DNA of 64,000 nt from Vespula vulgaris (Eukaryota > Arthropoda > Insecta > Hymenoptera > Vespidae): assembly GCF_905475345.1 (NCBI RefSeq), contig NC_066589.1, positions 3,777,501 to 3,841,500 on the forward strand. The letters are read 5' to 3'. The position numbers and the translations under genes are program-made. Under the pieces are notes generated by a model that was given only the letters and a program-made list of their open reading frames with translations, did not search any database and was not told the origin of the DNA. Of this stretch, positions 13,734 through 27,801 are shown one piece after another (positions within the stretch are counted from its first letter, which is position 1; every line of letters starts with the position of its first letter).

Positions 13734-16700
13734 ATCTATCTATTCAATAATTCTCTTAAAGCGATCTTGAGATACTCGAGTGTTTCTTCGAGAGACTAAA
13801 AGTTCGCGCATACTCTTTCTAGTTCGATGAACAAGTAACTTTATCGTACACTTGTTTACAACGAATACAAGCCGAGAAAAATCGATACTGAATCATTCGT
13901 TTCTGCGGAATCGATTTTTACTTATAAATCAACCATATGCTTTAGATCTGGCTAAAGTTTTTCTGTTTGTATTCAATCGTATAATATTTTCGCATATATC
14001 GTATATTCGATAAGTAAATGTAACTTCAAAATTTATAAAAATCTCAAGAATATTATTTAATCCAGTAACGTTTTAGTAACATTTTTAGACATCGTATTTC
14101 GAAGAGATTATAATAAAAAAGAAAAAACGGAAAGGAGAAAACAAAGAGTACAAAAAATAGAAAGAGATGGAGATTCGAATTTCATTAAATCCACCTATTT
14201 AAAATCCTACTGTCGTTACGGTCTAATTCTCTTTCGCAGACATGGTTGCTGCAATTGAAATCTTGTTTTGAATTGGACTGAGTCCGGTTGACAATAAAAT
14301 CTTAACTCGCTTAATTGCACACGTTCAATGCGTTTATGCAAATGAGAAGCAGACCAGAGTCGAAACGGGCCGACCATCGTGGCACGATTTTAAAGTTATT
14401 TTAACGAGCATTTAAATCGTATGAATTGTATCGCGAACTCATGTAAATCAATGAACCACCTGGGGTTCGTAGGGTGTGCCAAAGGGGAGTAGCGAGGAGG
14501 AGCACTGCAAGGGGTGAATGCAGTGCTGGGAAGCAACGCATCTCTAGACCATGTAGTAATGCGAATCGCATAAATTTATCTTCTTTGTATACGTTTAAGG
14601 AAGAACCAGGAAGTAAGATTTTCATTTCTTTCTATTTCCAAGAAATCACATTTTATATGCAAATTTAGAATCGAGTTTCTTTATATTCGATGAATTTCAT
14701 AAAATTTCACCTATATTTTCTTATCTTAATAATAATTTCGATATAACTCTAGATAGTATAAACTCTCTCTAAATTTGCTAATTAACATATTTCTTCCTAA
14801 TTTATATATGAGTCACCATTGATATTATTATTAAATCTTTTTAAACATGAATAATATAGGATTTTTGAAACACGTTTTAATAAAAAAGAATATATGAAAA
14901 TTAAATAGTGGCTTGTAAGTCATTATATCGTCGTACTGTCATTTGAGTGGCTTTGTCTAGTAACATCTTACACATATAAGTAAGTAAGTATATACATACT
15001 TCCTGCATTGTTTGAGCAACCCAGAAGCACGTAGCACAGTACTAGCTCTTATTTATATTACTTAACGCGCAGACTTGAAACGGAAGTCTTTGGAGTTTTA
15101 CTTTGCCGCATACAATGAAATGCTGCTTTCTACACAATATTTAAGTTAAAAAAATCTGGTAAATTAATGTTTGATATTAAGAACAAGAAAAAATAGCTCT
15201 TCCTACAAAAGATTTACGAATAGTCATTTCAATATTCAAAATAGTTGAAAATGGAAATATGTGCCATTTTCAGATCACGGAAACCGACTCTTCTATCGTG
15301 TCACATTTGCATCGGATGCATAATTTTCTTATATAAAATTACGTTTCCATTCGTTTAGAAGTTAGAACCGAGCTTAAATCAAGAAAGAGAGTTGAGCATT
15401 CTATGAGCATATATGCTCGAGTTCGCGTATCTGTGAACATATATATGGATATATGACGATTTATATGATAATTTATATGACTATATAATAAATATGTAAT
15501 TAGACCTATATAAATATCGTTCGAATGAAAGTCATTAAAATTATTTTATATATGTATAGGAATAAGAATTTTGAAATGTTCAAAAAAAGGAAGAAAAAAT
15601 TAAACAGCATTATTTATTTAATAAGAGATTATTATTTTCATATTGATGCTTCCCTTAGAAAGTAGCAATATCGTTGTCGAAATATTCGCCAAGCGAAAAG
15701 GAACTGGAACGTCATTTCTTTCTTGAAACCATGCCAACGGGTATATTATGTCCGGTTCAATGTAGCAAATTCTTTAGTTTCCGTTGGTTATTAAGGTAAT
15801 GCTCATACGATGTTAATATTCCACCACTTTTTTTAAAGGTATGCTTATACTTGATTATACATATACACAGAGACTAGTATCTATATGTACAGAAATTTTT
15901 TTTCTTATATTAAGTAAACATTAAAAAAAATTCACGGAAAGACAATTAGAAATGAATAGTTAACAGATTAAACAAGAAAACCATAGGTTTTTTTAATCCC
16001 TTAATGGCTCACTGACAGAGCTTATGTCATTTCACCATGATGGAACAATATTTTAGACAACAAAAAATGAAGAAATCATACTCCGTAATTTTGTTCATAA
16101 GTTTTTAGAGAGAAAGTTTTTTTCAGAAAATCACGTCGTTGACATACGTTGTTCTATAATACAACAGGAATTATTTCGTACGATATTATATGTTTTGATA
16201 CTTCCAGCATGAATGTTCCATTTTCAGTATGGTTTTCATCGAGATAGGAAAAATCTCGGAAAAAATAAAGATTAAAATGATTCGTCTGTAGGAACGGTTA
16301 GCGAAAACTGTAAACGCATTAGTCGCTATTTTTTTTCCTTTTTTTGTTGAAAGAACCGAGAGAAAGAATAGAAAAAGTGAGGTAGAGATAGATTTGACGA
16401 ATAGGAAGACGAAAGAAAAAGTGCAGCTGTAAGTGGTAACGCGTGTAATGGCTAGTACATGAATGCCTGCTGTCCTCTTCTTGTTCGAATTTGTTCTACG
16501 AGTTGAGCTGTATTCGACGTTCGGCGCACTGCCAACACCCTAATTATTCCTAGCCCGTTAAACCCGTTTAGTACATCGATTTGGCAATCCCCATCATTTT
16601 TCGATATATAAAACCTTGTAGGGACACACTGGCGTATTTTCACTAGTAGATATCTTTTTTCACTCTGACAAACTTCTACTCGATAGAGACTACCTTCTTG

Positions 16701-17788
16701 TTTTTTCAATGTTTATATGTTATATTTCTTACGCGCTAATATTTTATTAACACATAGATAAAAATTTAATGCAATTTATTTCATTTACATAAGTCGAATA
16801 ATACGAGAAGTATTTCAAAATCTTAGGGATGTGAAGATGAATGCTAAATATTTGTATGGTAAAGCTTATTCGGTGAAAATTCCTTTTGAATCGATTTCGT
16901 AAAATTTTTAATATTCGAAATAAATGAGTAGATCTATCTTCTTCTTTAAAACAAAATTATTCGTTTGGTACCGAAATGAACTTTATCGAGGATTTTTTTC
17001 TTTACTGAAGAAATCAATTTTTACTTAAAAATCTTTAGATATGTATAAACGTTTGCAAAATTTAGAAAAAAGATGTACGCTAAAGGATATAAGCAATTTC
17101 TCTCAAAAGTTATCGAAATCCTCGATGTTCGTATTTCAAAGGAAGACATTTCTTAGCCATGCAGCTCAGCTATTGCCCGAGTTTCTCTAAAGTCCGTGAA
17201 AAATCTACGAACGAAACGTCGTTATTTTATAGTTTAATAAAAAGAGACCAGTACGGATAAACTTTTACGATCGTTGAAACTACTTGCATTCGAAGTAAAT
17301 GGGGAAAGTACTAAATGACAGATTCAATTATACCGTTGCGCTTCGAGGAGCAAAATGGCAAGTTTAATTCAGGAAATATCTTGACGTGAAGTTCACTTAG
17401 CTAATAGAGTGTTATAGCTGACAGTAATATAGCCCTGCATACCTGAAAGTTCGATTACACTTCGCGATGGCCAGAATAGACGTTGGTCCGAGCTTTCCCG
17501 CCATAAAACTAATCCCTTGTAAGATCAGCTGTAAGCTTCTGCGGTTGAATGCACTGTACATGATAATGGCGATCAGGATACAATCAAAGCGTAAGAGAAG
17601 CCTTTAATCCAAGATCTCTTCTCTTTCCAGTTCAAATTCGTACTCTAATAGAATGGTCACAATACAACACTCTTTGATGGTTCAACTTATCACATACAAT
17701 GTCAATCAATTAGGAAATATCTTTCTATGTAGAGAAAATATATCTCTCTTTGTTATATGGTTTATTTTTTATCTTTATCTTTACTACA

Positions 17789-17791
<3 letters not shown>

Positions 17792-17838
<47 letters not shown>
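17792..17838. repeat. (TA)n microsatellite, about 23 units
   Basis: A pure AT/TA array within the giant intron. Confidence 0.97.
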
Positions 17839-17840
<2 letters not shown>

Positions 17841-18856
17841 TATTGATAAAGAAATGATATTCCGAAATTATTCTCATTTTTTAGAATGTAAATAAGCAAA
17901 TAAATGCGTTCTCTTTTACATGTTTAGATCTAACACGCGTAGTAGAACATATATTTTGTGACCATTCTTCGATACAATAATTTTGCAATGAAATGTGTAT
18001 CATGGAGATAGAAGAAAATTTACCCATTTTATATTCAAAATTAACATTACAGTGTTTATCGAAGTGTAAAATGTATTTGCGTAGCGGTATTTGAGATTGC
18101 TATGACGTAATTTAACGCGGAATATAGAGTCATGTATCATACTTTTGACATAAAATTAGTTTACATTTCTCAAGTGTGTTTCGACATATACACATACATT
18201 TCGTTCCTCCGAATGACCACTATTTTATTCCAATAGAATATATAACACAAGATTTATATCATTCTTTAATTTTTTGTAGACACACATTATTAAAAGTTAC
18301 AAGAAAGCACGCTGGTAATGACACGTGAATTTGTCATTAAGCTATTCAGTTTTTATAAATAGTATATTTGGAGTGCAACAATAATCTGAATGTATGTAGA
18401 TATCAAAGGTAAAAAAAAGATAATGAAAATGTTAGGAGCAATAACTGCCAGTATTATTTTATATGTGCTTTTTCTTTTTATTCTATGCGATGAATGTTCC
18501 TTCATCTCTTCTTCTATCTTTTCCGCTACATGCAAGGATCTCGTTATAAAATTAATTGGACTGTTTGTAGAAGACAAGTATTCATACATAAATGAGAATT
18601 CTTGTTACGGACACAGTTCTACATTTTATTCAAAGGTTACACAATGATCGATTGACGTTCAATTATGACGATATTTCAGATAAATTAAATATTTCGCGTA
18701 AAAAGTAATAAACTAATGAAAATAGATATAAAATTTAATAGAAATTTACATGATATTATTTACTTGTAAAATATCAATTACAATTTGATGAAAAAGGCGA
18801 ACTATATTACTTTTTCTCATAAAAAATCTCATTATAATTAGTTTTTCCATAATGGC

Positions 18857-18950
18857 CTGGCGACCACAACCAAACAAAATTATTTGAAAACGAACGAATA
18901 CACGCTTGTTGTCTTAAAATGTCCAAATGTCCTATGCTTGTGGTCACCAG
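18857..18950. repeat. Inverted repeat, 15-nt arms with about 64-nt spacer
   Basis: CTGGCGACCACAACC and GCTTGTGGTCACCAG are reverse complements with two mismatches. The 94-nt span is hairpin-sized, but the inner part pairs poorly. Confidence 0.6.
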
Positions 18951-21900
18951 AGAAAATCTCATTAATAATTCATGACTAAATATACGTGACGTGTAGAGCA
19001 CGTCAGTGAATTGTTCAGCTGTCGTTCAAGACAAAATAGAACAGACAGAAAGTACAACACACATACCTACATATCACTTGAATAAAGTGACACGTTAAAT
19101 GCTTGATAGCTCATGAATTCCAAATTTTCGAATCTAGTTTTATGCCTCCTCTTATCATAATTCGATGCTTCGAAAGTTTTTAGAATCGGTTTAAATATAG
19201 TTGACATTTTTCTCTTGGCACCAATAATAGTCAATAAAAAATAAAGAGAAATCGATTCCATTGCCAGCGTATCTAGCTAATATCAAGATAATAACGATGA
19301 CCGAACATCGGGCCTACGAAAGAGCCAAGAAACGGAGATGTCCAAACATTATCTCCGTTCTCGTGCCAAAAGCAATTAATCGTTACGATTAAGATCAGAT
19401 TGGTAGGATGAAACAAAAGTTTGTCGTCGCCTCGAAGAAGAAACTCAAGGAAGTGAACCCGTTTCCTGGATTGGGATTCTAAGATGGCGACAGGAATTCG
19501 GCGATCGGTTCTTCGAATTCCTCGTCGAATCGATTCACAAACCGGATATTATCGCGTTCGACAAAAGCTCGCGTCTGGAAAGTCGCTAAGTCGTTTCGCG
19601 AACTCGAAAGACATTTTGCTGACGTAATCGAACGTAATTACGAAAGAGAGAGAAAGAGAGAAATCATTGGAATCCAACTTCGAGATTTTTCGCTGTGAAT
19701 TTTAATCAATTATTTAAATATCTTGTCTCAGTAGTTGCAGTAGTTGTACATTAATCGAATGTTTATTTATCTTCTTTTGTTCCCGGTGGATGATCTCATT
19801 TTTCTTTCGTAGCCTGACATACGGATGTACATGGTATCATTATCGTAGATCAACGGGGGATGTGTGGCGAAGAAAAATCTACCTACGATTTTAGTTTCTC
19901 TTTTTAATTCAAGCCAGACCCAGTGAGAGGAACGAAGATTAATGCTCCTCTTTGATTGACTTAGGTGTATGGTTAGTAACGTATGCTGTGTTGTGAATGG
20001 TAGATTAAGAGAAATGCGTGCAAAGTCTTTTTACGTTCAACGATGCAAATCATGTCGTACGTTATCGCAATTTTTGACTTATTCGAACAAACGACGACGT
20101 TATATCTACGGTATGTTGTAACAAATGCGAAATGGAAGCAAGTCTGATAAATTATTAAAAATGAAGAAACTAAGATAGAAATAATGCTGTCCAATTAATA
20201 ACGTATCGTGAAACGTTTATTAAATTCTATTTTTTATCACCTAATATACGTATGTATGTATATCCTACATAGAACGATAGCCATTAGAAATTTGTCTAAG
20301 TTAGAATCGAACGATCCCACCTATTTTCATCTTCGAAGACTCAAGAAAAGTCAACATGATCTAAGGGGCGATGAAGTTTCGTGAACGTGAAACAGACTAT
20401 CTGAATATTTAATCGAATTTTCCTTGAGTACGAACAGTGAATACGTTGACCAGTTTGAATTAACTCACTGCTCCATTACGCGCAATGAATACTGTAACAG
20501 TACCGCATTCTGACATAATTTACTAAAATTGCTATCCAACAAAGTCAACGCGTCTGCCCATTAAAAAAATTTTCTCTATGATGTTGGCTGGCCGACTGAA
20601 AGAGCAATGAACATAAACTCTACTTGGCTCGATGCGCTAGGTAAAAGAAGATAAAACTCTCCAAGTAAGCTCTTTCCGATTTTAAGAGTCTCATGAAAAC
20701 GTTTCGTGTTTACGTATGTGCCTTTCCTCTTTTCTTTTTCTTTCCCTTTCTCCCTTTAATCGTGAGAAGTTGGTCCCTTACCTTCTCTCGGTCTATTTTT
20801 TCTCTCCTCCTTTTTACTTCTTCTTATCCCTCTTTTAGTCCTAGTTTCACGACATTTCGAATGATTTATTTCTTTTCAATTACGCCGAGTGAAATTCCGT
20901 GTTATGTACTGACAGGTTATGGCTCCTCCTTGATGAGCTTGGCAAAAAATATCTGCGGTATTACGTCGCGGTCGAATTAAATCGTTGATAGAAATTCCAT
21001 GCAAATTCACCGAACTAATGATGGTCATCGGCCGTTTAATACCTCTTCGGAGAAATCGATATCGTTGACGCGTTCGAAAGAGAACTAGAAGCGTGATATT
21101 CTTTCATTCCGAGGATCGCAAGTCTCTTTTTTTTTGATTAACGATATATGACGAGGTGAGTTAAAAAGGCAACTTTTCCAGATGACTTTGTTCTTCTTAG
21201 AGGCGAATTCTCTTGATTCCTAACCATACTGAACAAGATAGCTAAATAAAAATAATCGATCTATTATGAAAGATATTGCTAGAAAATATCAGGGTAATAG
21301 AAAAGTAATTGTCCGATACGAGACTTCAGGAAAAAAGTTGGTCATCCTGTTAAGTAGATTATGACGAAGTTCGTCAAATACACGATGGAAACAAGCGATT
21401 AATCGTTAATGCAAGTATAGACATCTCTTTCGTATAGGAAACATTAACGTGGAAGTTATTAACGGATAGTATACTCTCTAACTCAGTTTTACTTTTCAAT
21501 GATTAAACTCTTACGATTATACTACGCTGCGCTAAAGTTGCTATGTTGCTGTGTTTACGAAAGCTTTTGTTTCGAGGCCAAATTCAGCCTGACGAATTGT
21601 CATATAAATTACTTCTTTTGTTTGAGACTGTGTATTCGTTCGTTCAAAATTTTCCGAATAAATACATAGCCGTGGACCGAATCTACTGAAAGCGGTGACT
21701 GTTTCGATAATGGAAATTCACATTCAAATAACGTAGTTGACATAAAGGAAAAGAAATTAACACAAAAAGAGAACAATATAACTGAACAAACGTAAAAATC
21801 TGTATCTATAAAACACTGTAAATGAAGTTGTAAAAGAAGCGTTCTCGATGTATAACATCAAGGAAGTTACGGACAAAAGGAAAGTGATAAAACGTGTTGA

Positions 21901-22131
21901 AAAAGATAAAAAAAAAGAAGCAAGAGAGAAGGAGAAAAAACGATAACGGTGGATAACGATAAGGACGATAAAGGGCGGCATACAGGCTAACAAATTTTCA
22001 AGGGTTCAAGCTGGTTGGGAAGCGGTCGTAGGTGAAATGAAGTTAATCCTGGGGCAAGCCTAACGCAATATATATTGTCTTACGCGTCACATTATTACGG
22101 ATAGCATAAGCGACTCTTGCGGTGCCCCTCT

Positions 22132-22134
22132 ATC

Positions 22135-22165
<31 letters not shown>

Positions 22166-22193
22166 TTCTCCTTCTCTCACTCTCCCTCTCACT
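22132..22193 (+). repeat. (CT)n pyrimidine tract
   Basis: A CT array with single interruptions, continuing as pyrimidine-rich DNA to about 22210. Confidence 0.93.
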
Positions 22194-22885
22194 TATACTC
22201 TCTCCCTCGAGACCGTTATCTTCTCCTCTTGGTGCATCTGCTAGACTACCGGGTAATACGAGCCTCGTATGTAAATTCTATTCTGATTAACATCCTCCAG
22301 CAGCAAGCTTGCAAAGGGGTTGGGTATCCCAATACAGCCACGGGAAAGATCTTACACGAACAAGGGCGGCGACCCTTTACCGTACCGTCTACCTTCTACT
22401 TGCCTACTTTCCACGAAACGCGAATTAGGCTGCCATCCCAAAATTTTCATCCTACTACTCGATGTTCCTCCTATTCGAGCGCCGACATTATTGTCACTCT
22501 ATTTACCAGAAGGAATATTCCGTATTGTTCACATATAATCGCATAAATGTAGTAGGTACATCTTAATGATCACAATAATATTGTGTAAACACGTGTATGC
22601 GTTGTAGATAAGAGATAACAATTTTTGAGAATTCATAATAAAACGCATTACTACAACGTAAGTTTGACATCGAATATAAAGCAAAGTGATATTAACAGGA
22701 GCAACGTTGGAAGGTGATTCATTTTGCACTAGGTTTTCTCTTCGCAAAGATTTTGCTTTGGAAGAGCTATGGACTTTAGTGGAAGTCTGAAGTAGCATGT
22801 AAACTTTATACACTCGCGGAAGATTTCCTAACATAAGAACGACGGGTTTCATGGAAAAGGGTGAGTCTGCAAGATAACCACTGGC

Positions 22886-22924
22886 ATCTCTCTCTTTCTT
22901 TTTCTCTCTCTCTCTCTCTCTTTT
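22886..22924 (+). repeat. (CT)n microsatellite
   Basis: A CT array with a TTTCTTT interruption. Confidence 0.92.
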
Positions 22925-23242
22925 ATTTATCTATATTTACCTTTTGCTTTTTTTCTTACTTTTATTCTATGTCTAGCTATAAAATGTCTAGAAGGAGCCC
23001 AAATATCTCGCACTCTTTTTGAAAGTCTCGACGCCTACTATACTTATACCCTTTCCTTCGGGAATATTGCTCATATTTTTTTAAATGCATTTCGTTTGTC
23101 TTCGAAGAAATACGTGCTCTATCTCGGAAAATGGGGAACCGTAGGATCTCTAAGAGGTAGGAAGGATGGTAGAAAAGAGGGAGAGTAGAGACCAAAGTAT
23201 TCAGTCTCGCGGGTAAAGCATAGACAGAGAGAGAAAGGGGGT

Positions 23243-23288
23243 AAGAAGGGAGAGAGGGAGAAAAGGAAGAGGGAGAAGGAAAAGGAGG
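23243..23288 (+). repeat. Polypurine tract beside a CpG-dense island
   Basis: A run of A and G only. It immediately precedes a GC-rich, CpG-dense segment at 23290-23500. Confidence 0.85.
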
Positions 23289-25430
23289 CGGAGTAAGAAC
23301 CGCCGCTTCGGCTCTCCTAACAATAAACTTTCGCGGCGCGCTGTCATTTAGAACGTCGCAAATCTCTAGCCAAGCACCAAATAAGACCCCGAAGCCTTCC
23401 TTTCCGAACTGTGCGCCACGAAAATTAAGTGTCCGTTATCCCAGGAGCGTGGTATAATTCTGCCTCGCACGATTCACGTCGTACGACCGCCTTTTGCTTT
23501 CTTCGAGAGACGCCATCGTCGATTTTCTCTGGACTTAGTACAAATATATGTACATGTGTAGATGTACGTGTAGTTGTATTCGCTTAGAAAAGATGTACGT
23601 GACGTTGGAAGCAATGTCGGGCCTCGAGAAATATCGCGAATTCGTAACCTTTTTCTATTCTTTGTGGAGGGCAAGAATTTTGTCGAAAAGAGAGGCGTGT
23701 CGAACTATTTCTTTTCTAAGATATTAGCAAGACTGGCGGAGTAGTGAGGGAAACGTGAGTTATTTAAACAATTTTTATTGTGTCGTTTGAAACATTTACT
23801 TTTGATCAAAAATTTCTACTGAAACATTTCGGTATTATACTGGTATTCAAAAAGCATTGCTATTTTTATCGATGTTTATTAATAATTTTTTCAACTTTCC
23901 TATTTTATTACAAATTTCAAAATATTTGTAAGCAAAACTTTTGAATCGTTGTTATTTTATTAACAAATTGAGTTAACATAGTTATATTATAATATAATAG
24001 CGAAACAAAAGTAACTACATAACAATATATTAATTTCAGTATTTATCAATTTCGGTATTATTTCAGTTTCAGTAATAAGTCTCTGCTTTTGACAAAACGA
24101 TCAAAAGTAAATTACGAATAATATCGGTTTCAATACAATATTTACTTGCAAATTAGTGCATTAGCGTTTGAAGTTAATAGCATTTGAAACTATTTAATAG
24201 AATATTTCTTAGCTATTTCTTAGCTATCGTACAACTATATTTATTCAACCGACTACTTACGTCTTAGGGATAAAGTCTAGGAACATAAACAATGAGATAC
24301 CATGAACTTGGCTCTGAGATATCCTTTCGCAGGATTATATCCAAGGAAAACAATTGGTGATTCTATCTTTCAGAAAATTCTCAAAGATGTGACATAAACA
24401 AAAACATTATTGCAAAATATTTTACATTTTAAGCGACTATTCCGAACGAGATCTATTCTATTTTAAGATCATGCGTATGAGATAAATTTTAATAAATTTT
24501 TTCAATATTATCAAGATCTTGGATTTTCTTAATAGTTAATAAAAAATATTCAATAAAATAAATATTTATCAATAATATAAATAAAGTTCGACTCTATTTG
24601 ACGGCGCTTAAATATTAACATCTAAATGCATTTTCTGAAAAGAACGAACCGCGATAGGTGAAAAATATTTTAAGGTATTTCTTAATTCATTATTTTTTAT
24701 TATATTTTCAATCTTGCTTAAATACCATTAAGCTCAACACCACGAGATCTAATGCATCGCCCTTGCTATAACCTGCCAGGGTTCTATAATCTCACACATT
24801 TTAAGCTCGGCACGATGTCTGACAAGTAGCAAGCACACGATAGTGTAAATACGCTTTCATCTGACATGGTTAATGCCGTCTCAAACGAAGATAATTAGTC
24901 AGTTTCCCGGAAATGTTATCTTTGATACTTCTCATTTAATTCCAATTATGTTTCGAATTCAATAAAATGAATTTCATGATTTCCAATTCCTTAGATACCT
25001 ATAAATTACGATATGATAGATAAAAAGAAAAACCATTGATATTACAGGAACTTTCATAATTACCAAATACATAGAAAATGATCGAACGTGAGCATAACAA
25101 CCATACATCAATCATCAATAATGTCGATAATCCGTAATAATTCTAAAACTTAATGAAGAGCTGACGAACGTTAGATTTATCTTTCCTTTGCTATCTCTAC
25201 TTCTAAAGAAATCTCGATATAAAACGGTACGAAGTTATTATAACCGGACCATGACTACGTAATGTCAATAAATTCTTAACGAGTTCGAATTCTGTACTTT
25301 TGAGATACTCTCATGATTCTCTTCATGAGGAACTTCTACATAACTTGTCCAAGTATCATTTCGACTCGTTAGGAAATAAACTAGCAATGAAGTTGGCTCA
25401 GTGGCTCAAGCATAAGACGAAGTATGAGGA

Positions 25431-25500
25431 CAGAGAAAGAGAGAGAGGTGGAGAGGGAGAGAGAGAGAAACAGAGAAAGAGAGAGAGACAGAAAGTGGAA
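25431..25500 (+). repeat. GA-rich imperfect microsatellite
   Basis: A purine tract of GA, GGA and CAGA units. It creates spurious Arg/Glu-rich frames. Confidence 0.9.
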
Positions 25501-27000
25501 GAACTTGAGGATAGTTCACAGTTCGTCGTGTATCCTGACTGGTACGATACCTTGGGCTTAAACTGCCGTACTTAAGCTAAGTCTACGCCAACTAGAATTC
25601 ACCTAGAAACGTGCTATATCTATTGTATTTTCACTATTTTTGTCTCTGTCTCTTTTTCTTCATTTTTTCCTTTTCCAAGAAGACGTCTACTACCCTTTTA
25701 CTCCTCGCCACTCACTTCTTCTCATCTTTTACCTCTATCCTTCTAGCAGTCATAGTTCTCGTTTCCTGCACCAACACGATCTCAACTCTTCCAAAACTCT
25801 ACTCCCTAGCATACTTCCTTACTGCTTTAGAGGCTTTGCACCGTCTTTCCAACGTCTTTTTGCCCATACCCTTTCATTCCTTTGCCTCCTCCTTTTCCTC
25901 CACCTTTCCCTCATCCTTTCTCACTGTCGTTCCCTCTTTCACATTTTCTCTTTCTCTCTTTCTCCAAAAGGAGATCCGCGAAGCTTTGCAACGACTGCCT
26001 TTGCCATTTACAATCGAAATGTAAAATACGCGCGGGACAACGACGGCACGCGTACCCGCCTCTCGTAGTTCCTTCGTTCTCACGATTCGAAGACTTAAAA
26101 TTTCAGCCTCTCAGCCTTTCGGGATTTAGAGATTTCAACGAGAACGGGACAAGGGACGGAACAGCGATTCGATAACAGTGAAGAACGGCCGGGATTAACT
26201 AGGACGGGAGGTTAACTTCGTCGCGTGATCAAAACGATCCATTATACGGTGAGAGATTTTCGAAAAATTCAGAATCACGTTTCTATTGTGTTGAGAAGAA
26301 TATTGTTGTTATTGTTTGAAACAAGTTACGTCGAAATATGAGAAAGAGATTTACGGTCGAATGGGATATACCTTCCTATCTTTCCCTTATTCTTAGAAAA
26401 ATTTCTTTCCTTTTCTTTTTCTAATAACATCGTCTTCACGAAAATGTGTTTGCTGCGAAATTGACATTTCATCAAAATGAAAAATGAAATTAATTCAATT
26501 ATTCTATCCTGTATAATGCTAAGACGCGAAGCGTAATAAAATTAAAAAAAGATCCCACATTTGGTATAAGTAAGTTGTATAGAGAGGGACGCAATTAGAG
26601 GTTCCAACACGGTTTCCTCCATATAGCAGCATTGTCCAGAATCCTAGGATAAAATAGCTCGGTTGCCAGAGAAGAATGAAAGAAGAATGAAAAACGAGAC
26701 GCTATCATAAGAATGAAAAATCGTTATCTTAACTTTAATTTTGGAAGGTTTTATGGAACCGTCACGAACGATGTTTGTCATACGATAAAGGTTATTTGAG
26801 CACTTCTCTATTTTCACGTCGTACCGATGAATGTACCGACTGCTATGTCAAAAAAGTCTATTTCAACTGTAACCACAGAAACTGCCAGTAAAATTAAACT
26901 TTGTTTATCAACGCGTTACAAATCTCCATATTTTGCACTGGCTAACTTTCCGTATTCGCAACTATGATTCCATTGCTTTCTCTTCCTTTCTTTCGTACAT

Positions 27001-27025
27001 AGAGAAAGAGAGAGAGAGAGAGAGA
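27001..27025 (+). repeat. (GA)n microsatellite
   Basis: A GA array about 680 bases inside the giant intron from the Ig1 exon donor. Confidence 0.93.
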
Positions 27026-27703
27026 CTACTGAATGTGGATTACGAATAATATTTTAGATATTTTATTCGTTATTGAAAGAAAGTTTTTTCCTATTGAAAA
27101 TACAGTTATCCTCGCTCACTACAAAAAATATAAATTTAAATAACGAATGAAAATTTACATTTTCTTTTCATGCTTTGGGTAACAATCAAAAAAATGAGTT
27201 TATCTTATGAAAAATATAATAATATCGTTATCAACAAAGAGCACGGTGCGAATTATAAAATAGAACTCTAGCAGAATCTGAAAATTAAAAAAAAATTATT
27301 CGTTCTCATTCTCGACATCGTTCTATTGTAATCACGAAGCATTGCATCTCACTTCTCTCCCTCTCTCTTTCATTCAAAGTGTCGATTCGAAATGTACTTA
27401 TAGAAGATATTTTTAAACTAAGAATACTCGAATCAATCTCAAACTGTTCGGCAAAGTTTAATTGAAAAGAGGTATCAACTGATTCATGCAACATTTCGTA
27501 GATAGGAGGGAAACATCTAGTTGGTAATGTTTAAAAATGATTAAAGGATTTGGTGCGATCAGATGCGACTTTCTAATACTAGGTGTCTCATCGATCGCGT
27601 TTGTAACATGCAAAAAAGATTCTTCTTTGAAATGAGATGGAAAAAATCAAGCGAGAATATTTGTTAAAGAATAGTAATTTGTATTCTATGCTTGATAGTT
27701 TAC

Positions 27704-27801
27704 CTTGAAACCAGATAGATTCGAGACAACACAGGTAAGTACAGCCTCTCGCCCCACTGCAACCGTCACATTTGAGATCGAATTGTTGAAGGTCGGTACT
27801 T
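27704..27801 (-). CDS. Exon of a DIP/lachesin-like Ig-domain protein: first half of Ig1
   Basis: This internal 98-nt exon encodes 32 residues that begin the first immunoglobulin domain of a neuronal surface protein. It starts after a typical acceptor (pyrimidine-rich, ending TTTCAG) and ends at AAG before GTAAAC. It enters in phase 1, so the first two bases complete a codon begun upstream (Glu if that exon ends in G), and it leaves in phase 0. Visible features are two N-V-T / N-N-S glycosylation sequons, the block VTVAVGREAVLTCVVSNL carrying the first Ig cysteine, and the ending SGFK. That pattern is characteristic of insect DIPs, which bind Dpr partners outside neurons to guide synaptic matching. 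It joins in frame to the exon at 5147-4940 across a 22.6-kb intron. The signal peptide is missing here and must come from an upstream exon. The family call is strong; the specific member cannot be decided. Confidence 0.93.

Larger units (their letters stand above)
5148..27703 (-). other. Giant 22.6-kb phase-0 intron splitting Ig1
   Basis: Bounded by the GTAAAC donor at 27703 and the GTTTCAG acceptor at 5148, it interrupts Ig1 between the lysine of SGFK and the valine of VAWLRV. It contains many microsatellites and no additional Ig-like exon that I can see. GC-richer, CpG-dense islands occur near 6780-7100, 8950-9290, 14440-14625, 19300-19640 and 23290-23500. They could be enhancers or nested transcripts, but nothing in them reads as a known protein. 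The remaining stretches are AT-rich with no recognisable content. Confidence 0.85.

Noticed and set aside
25611..26083. Overlapping long frames on both strands in pyrimidine-rich DNA
   Set aside because: Stops are scarce on pyrimidine-rich strands by composition alone. The peptides are Ser/Phe/Leu-rich with no motif and several lack an ATG.
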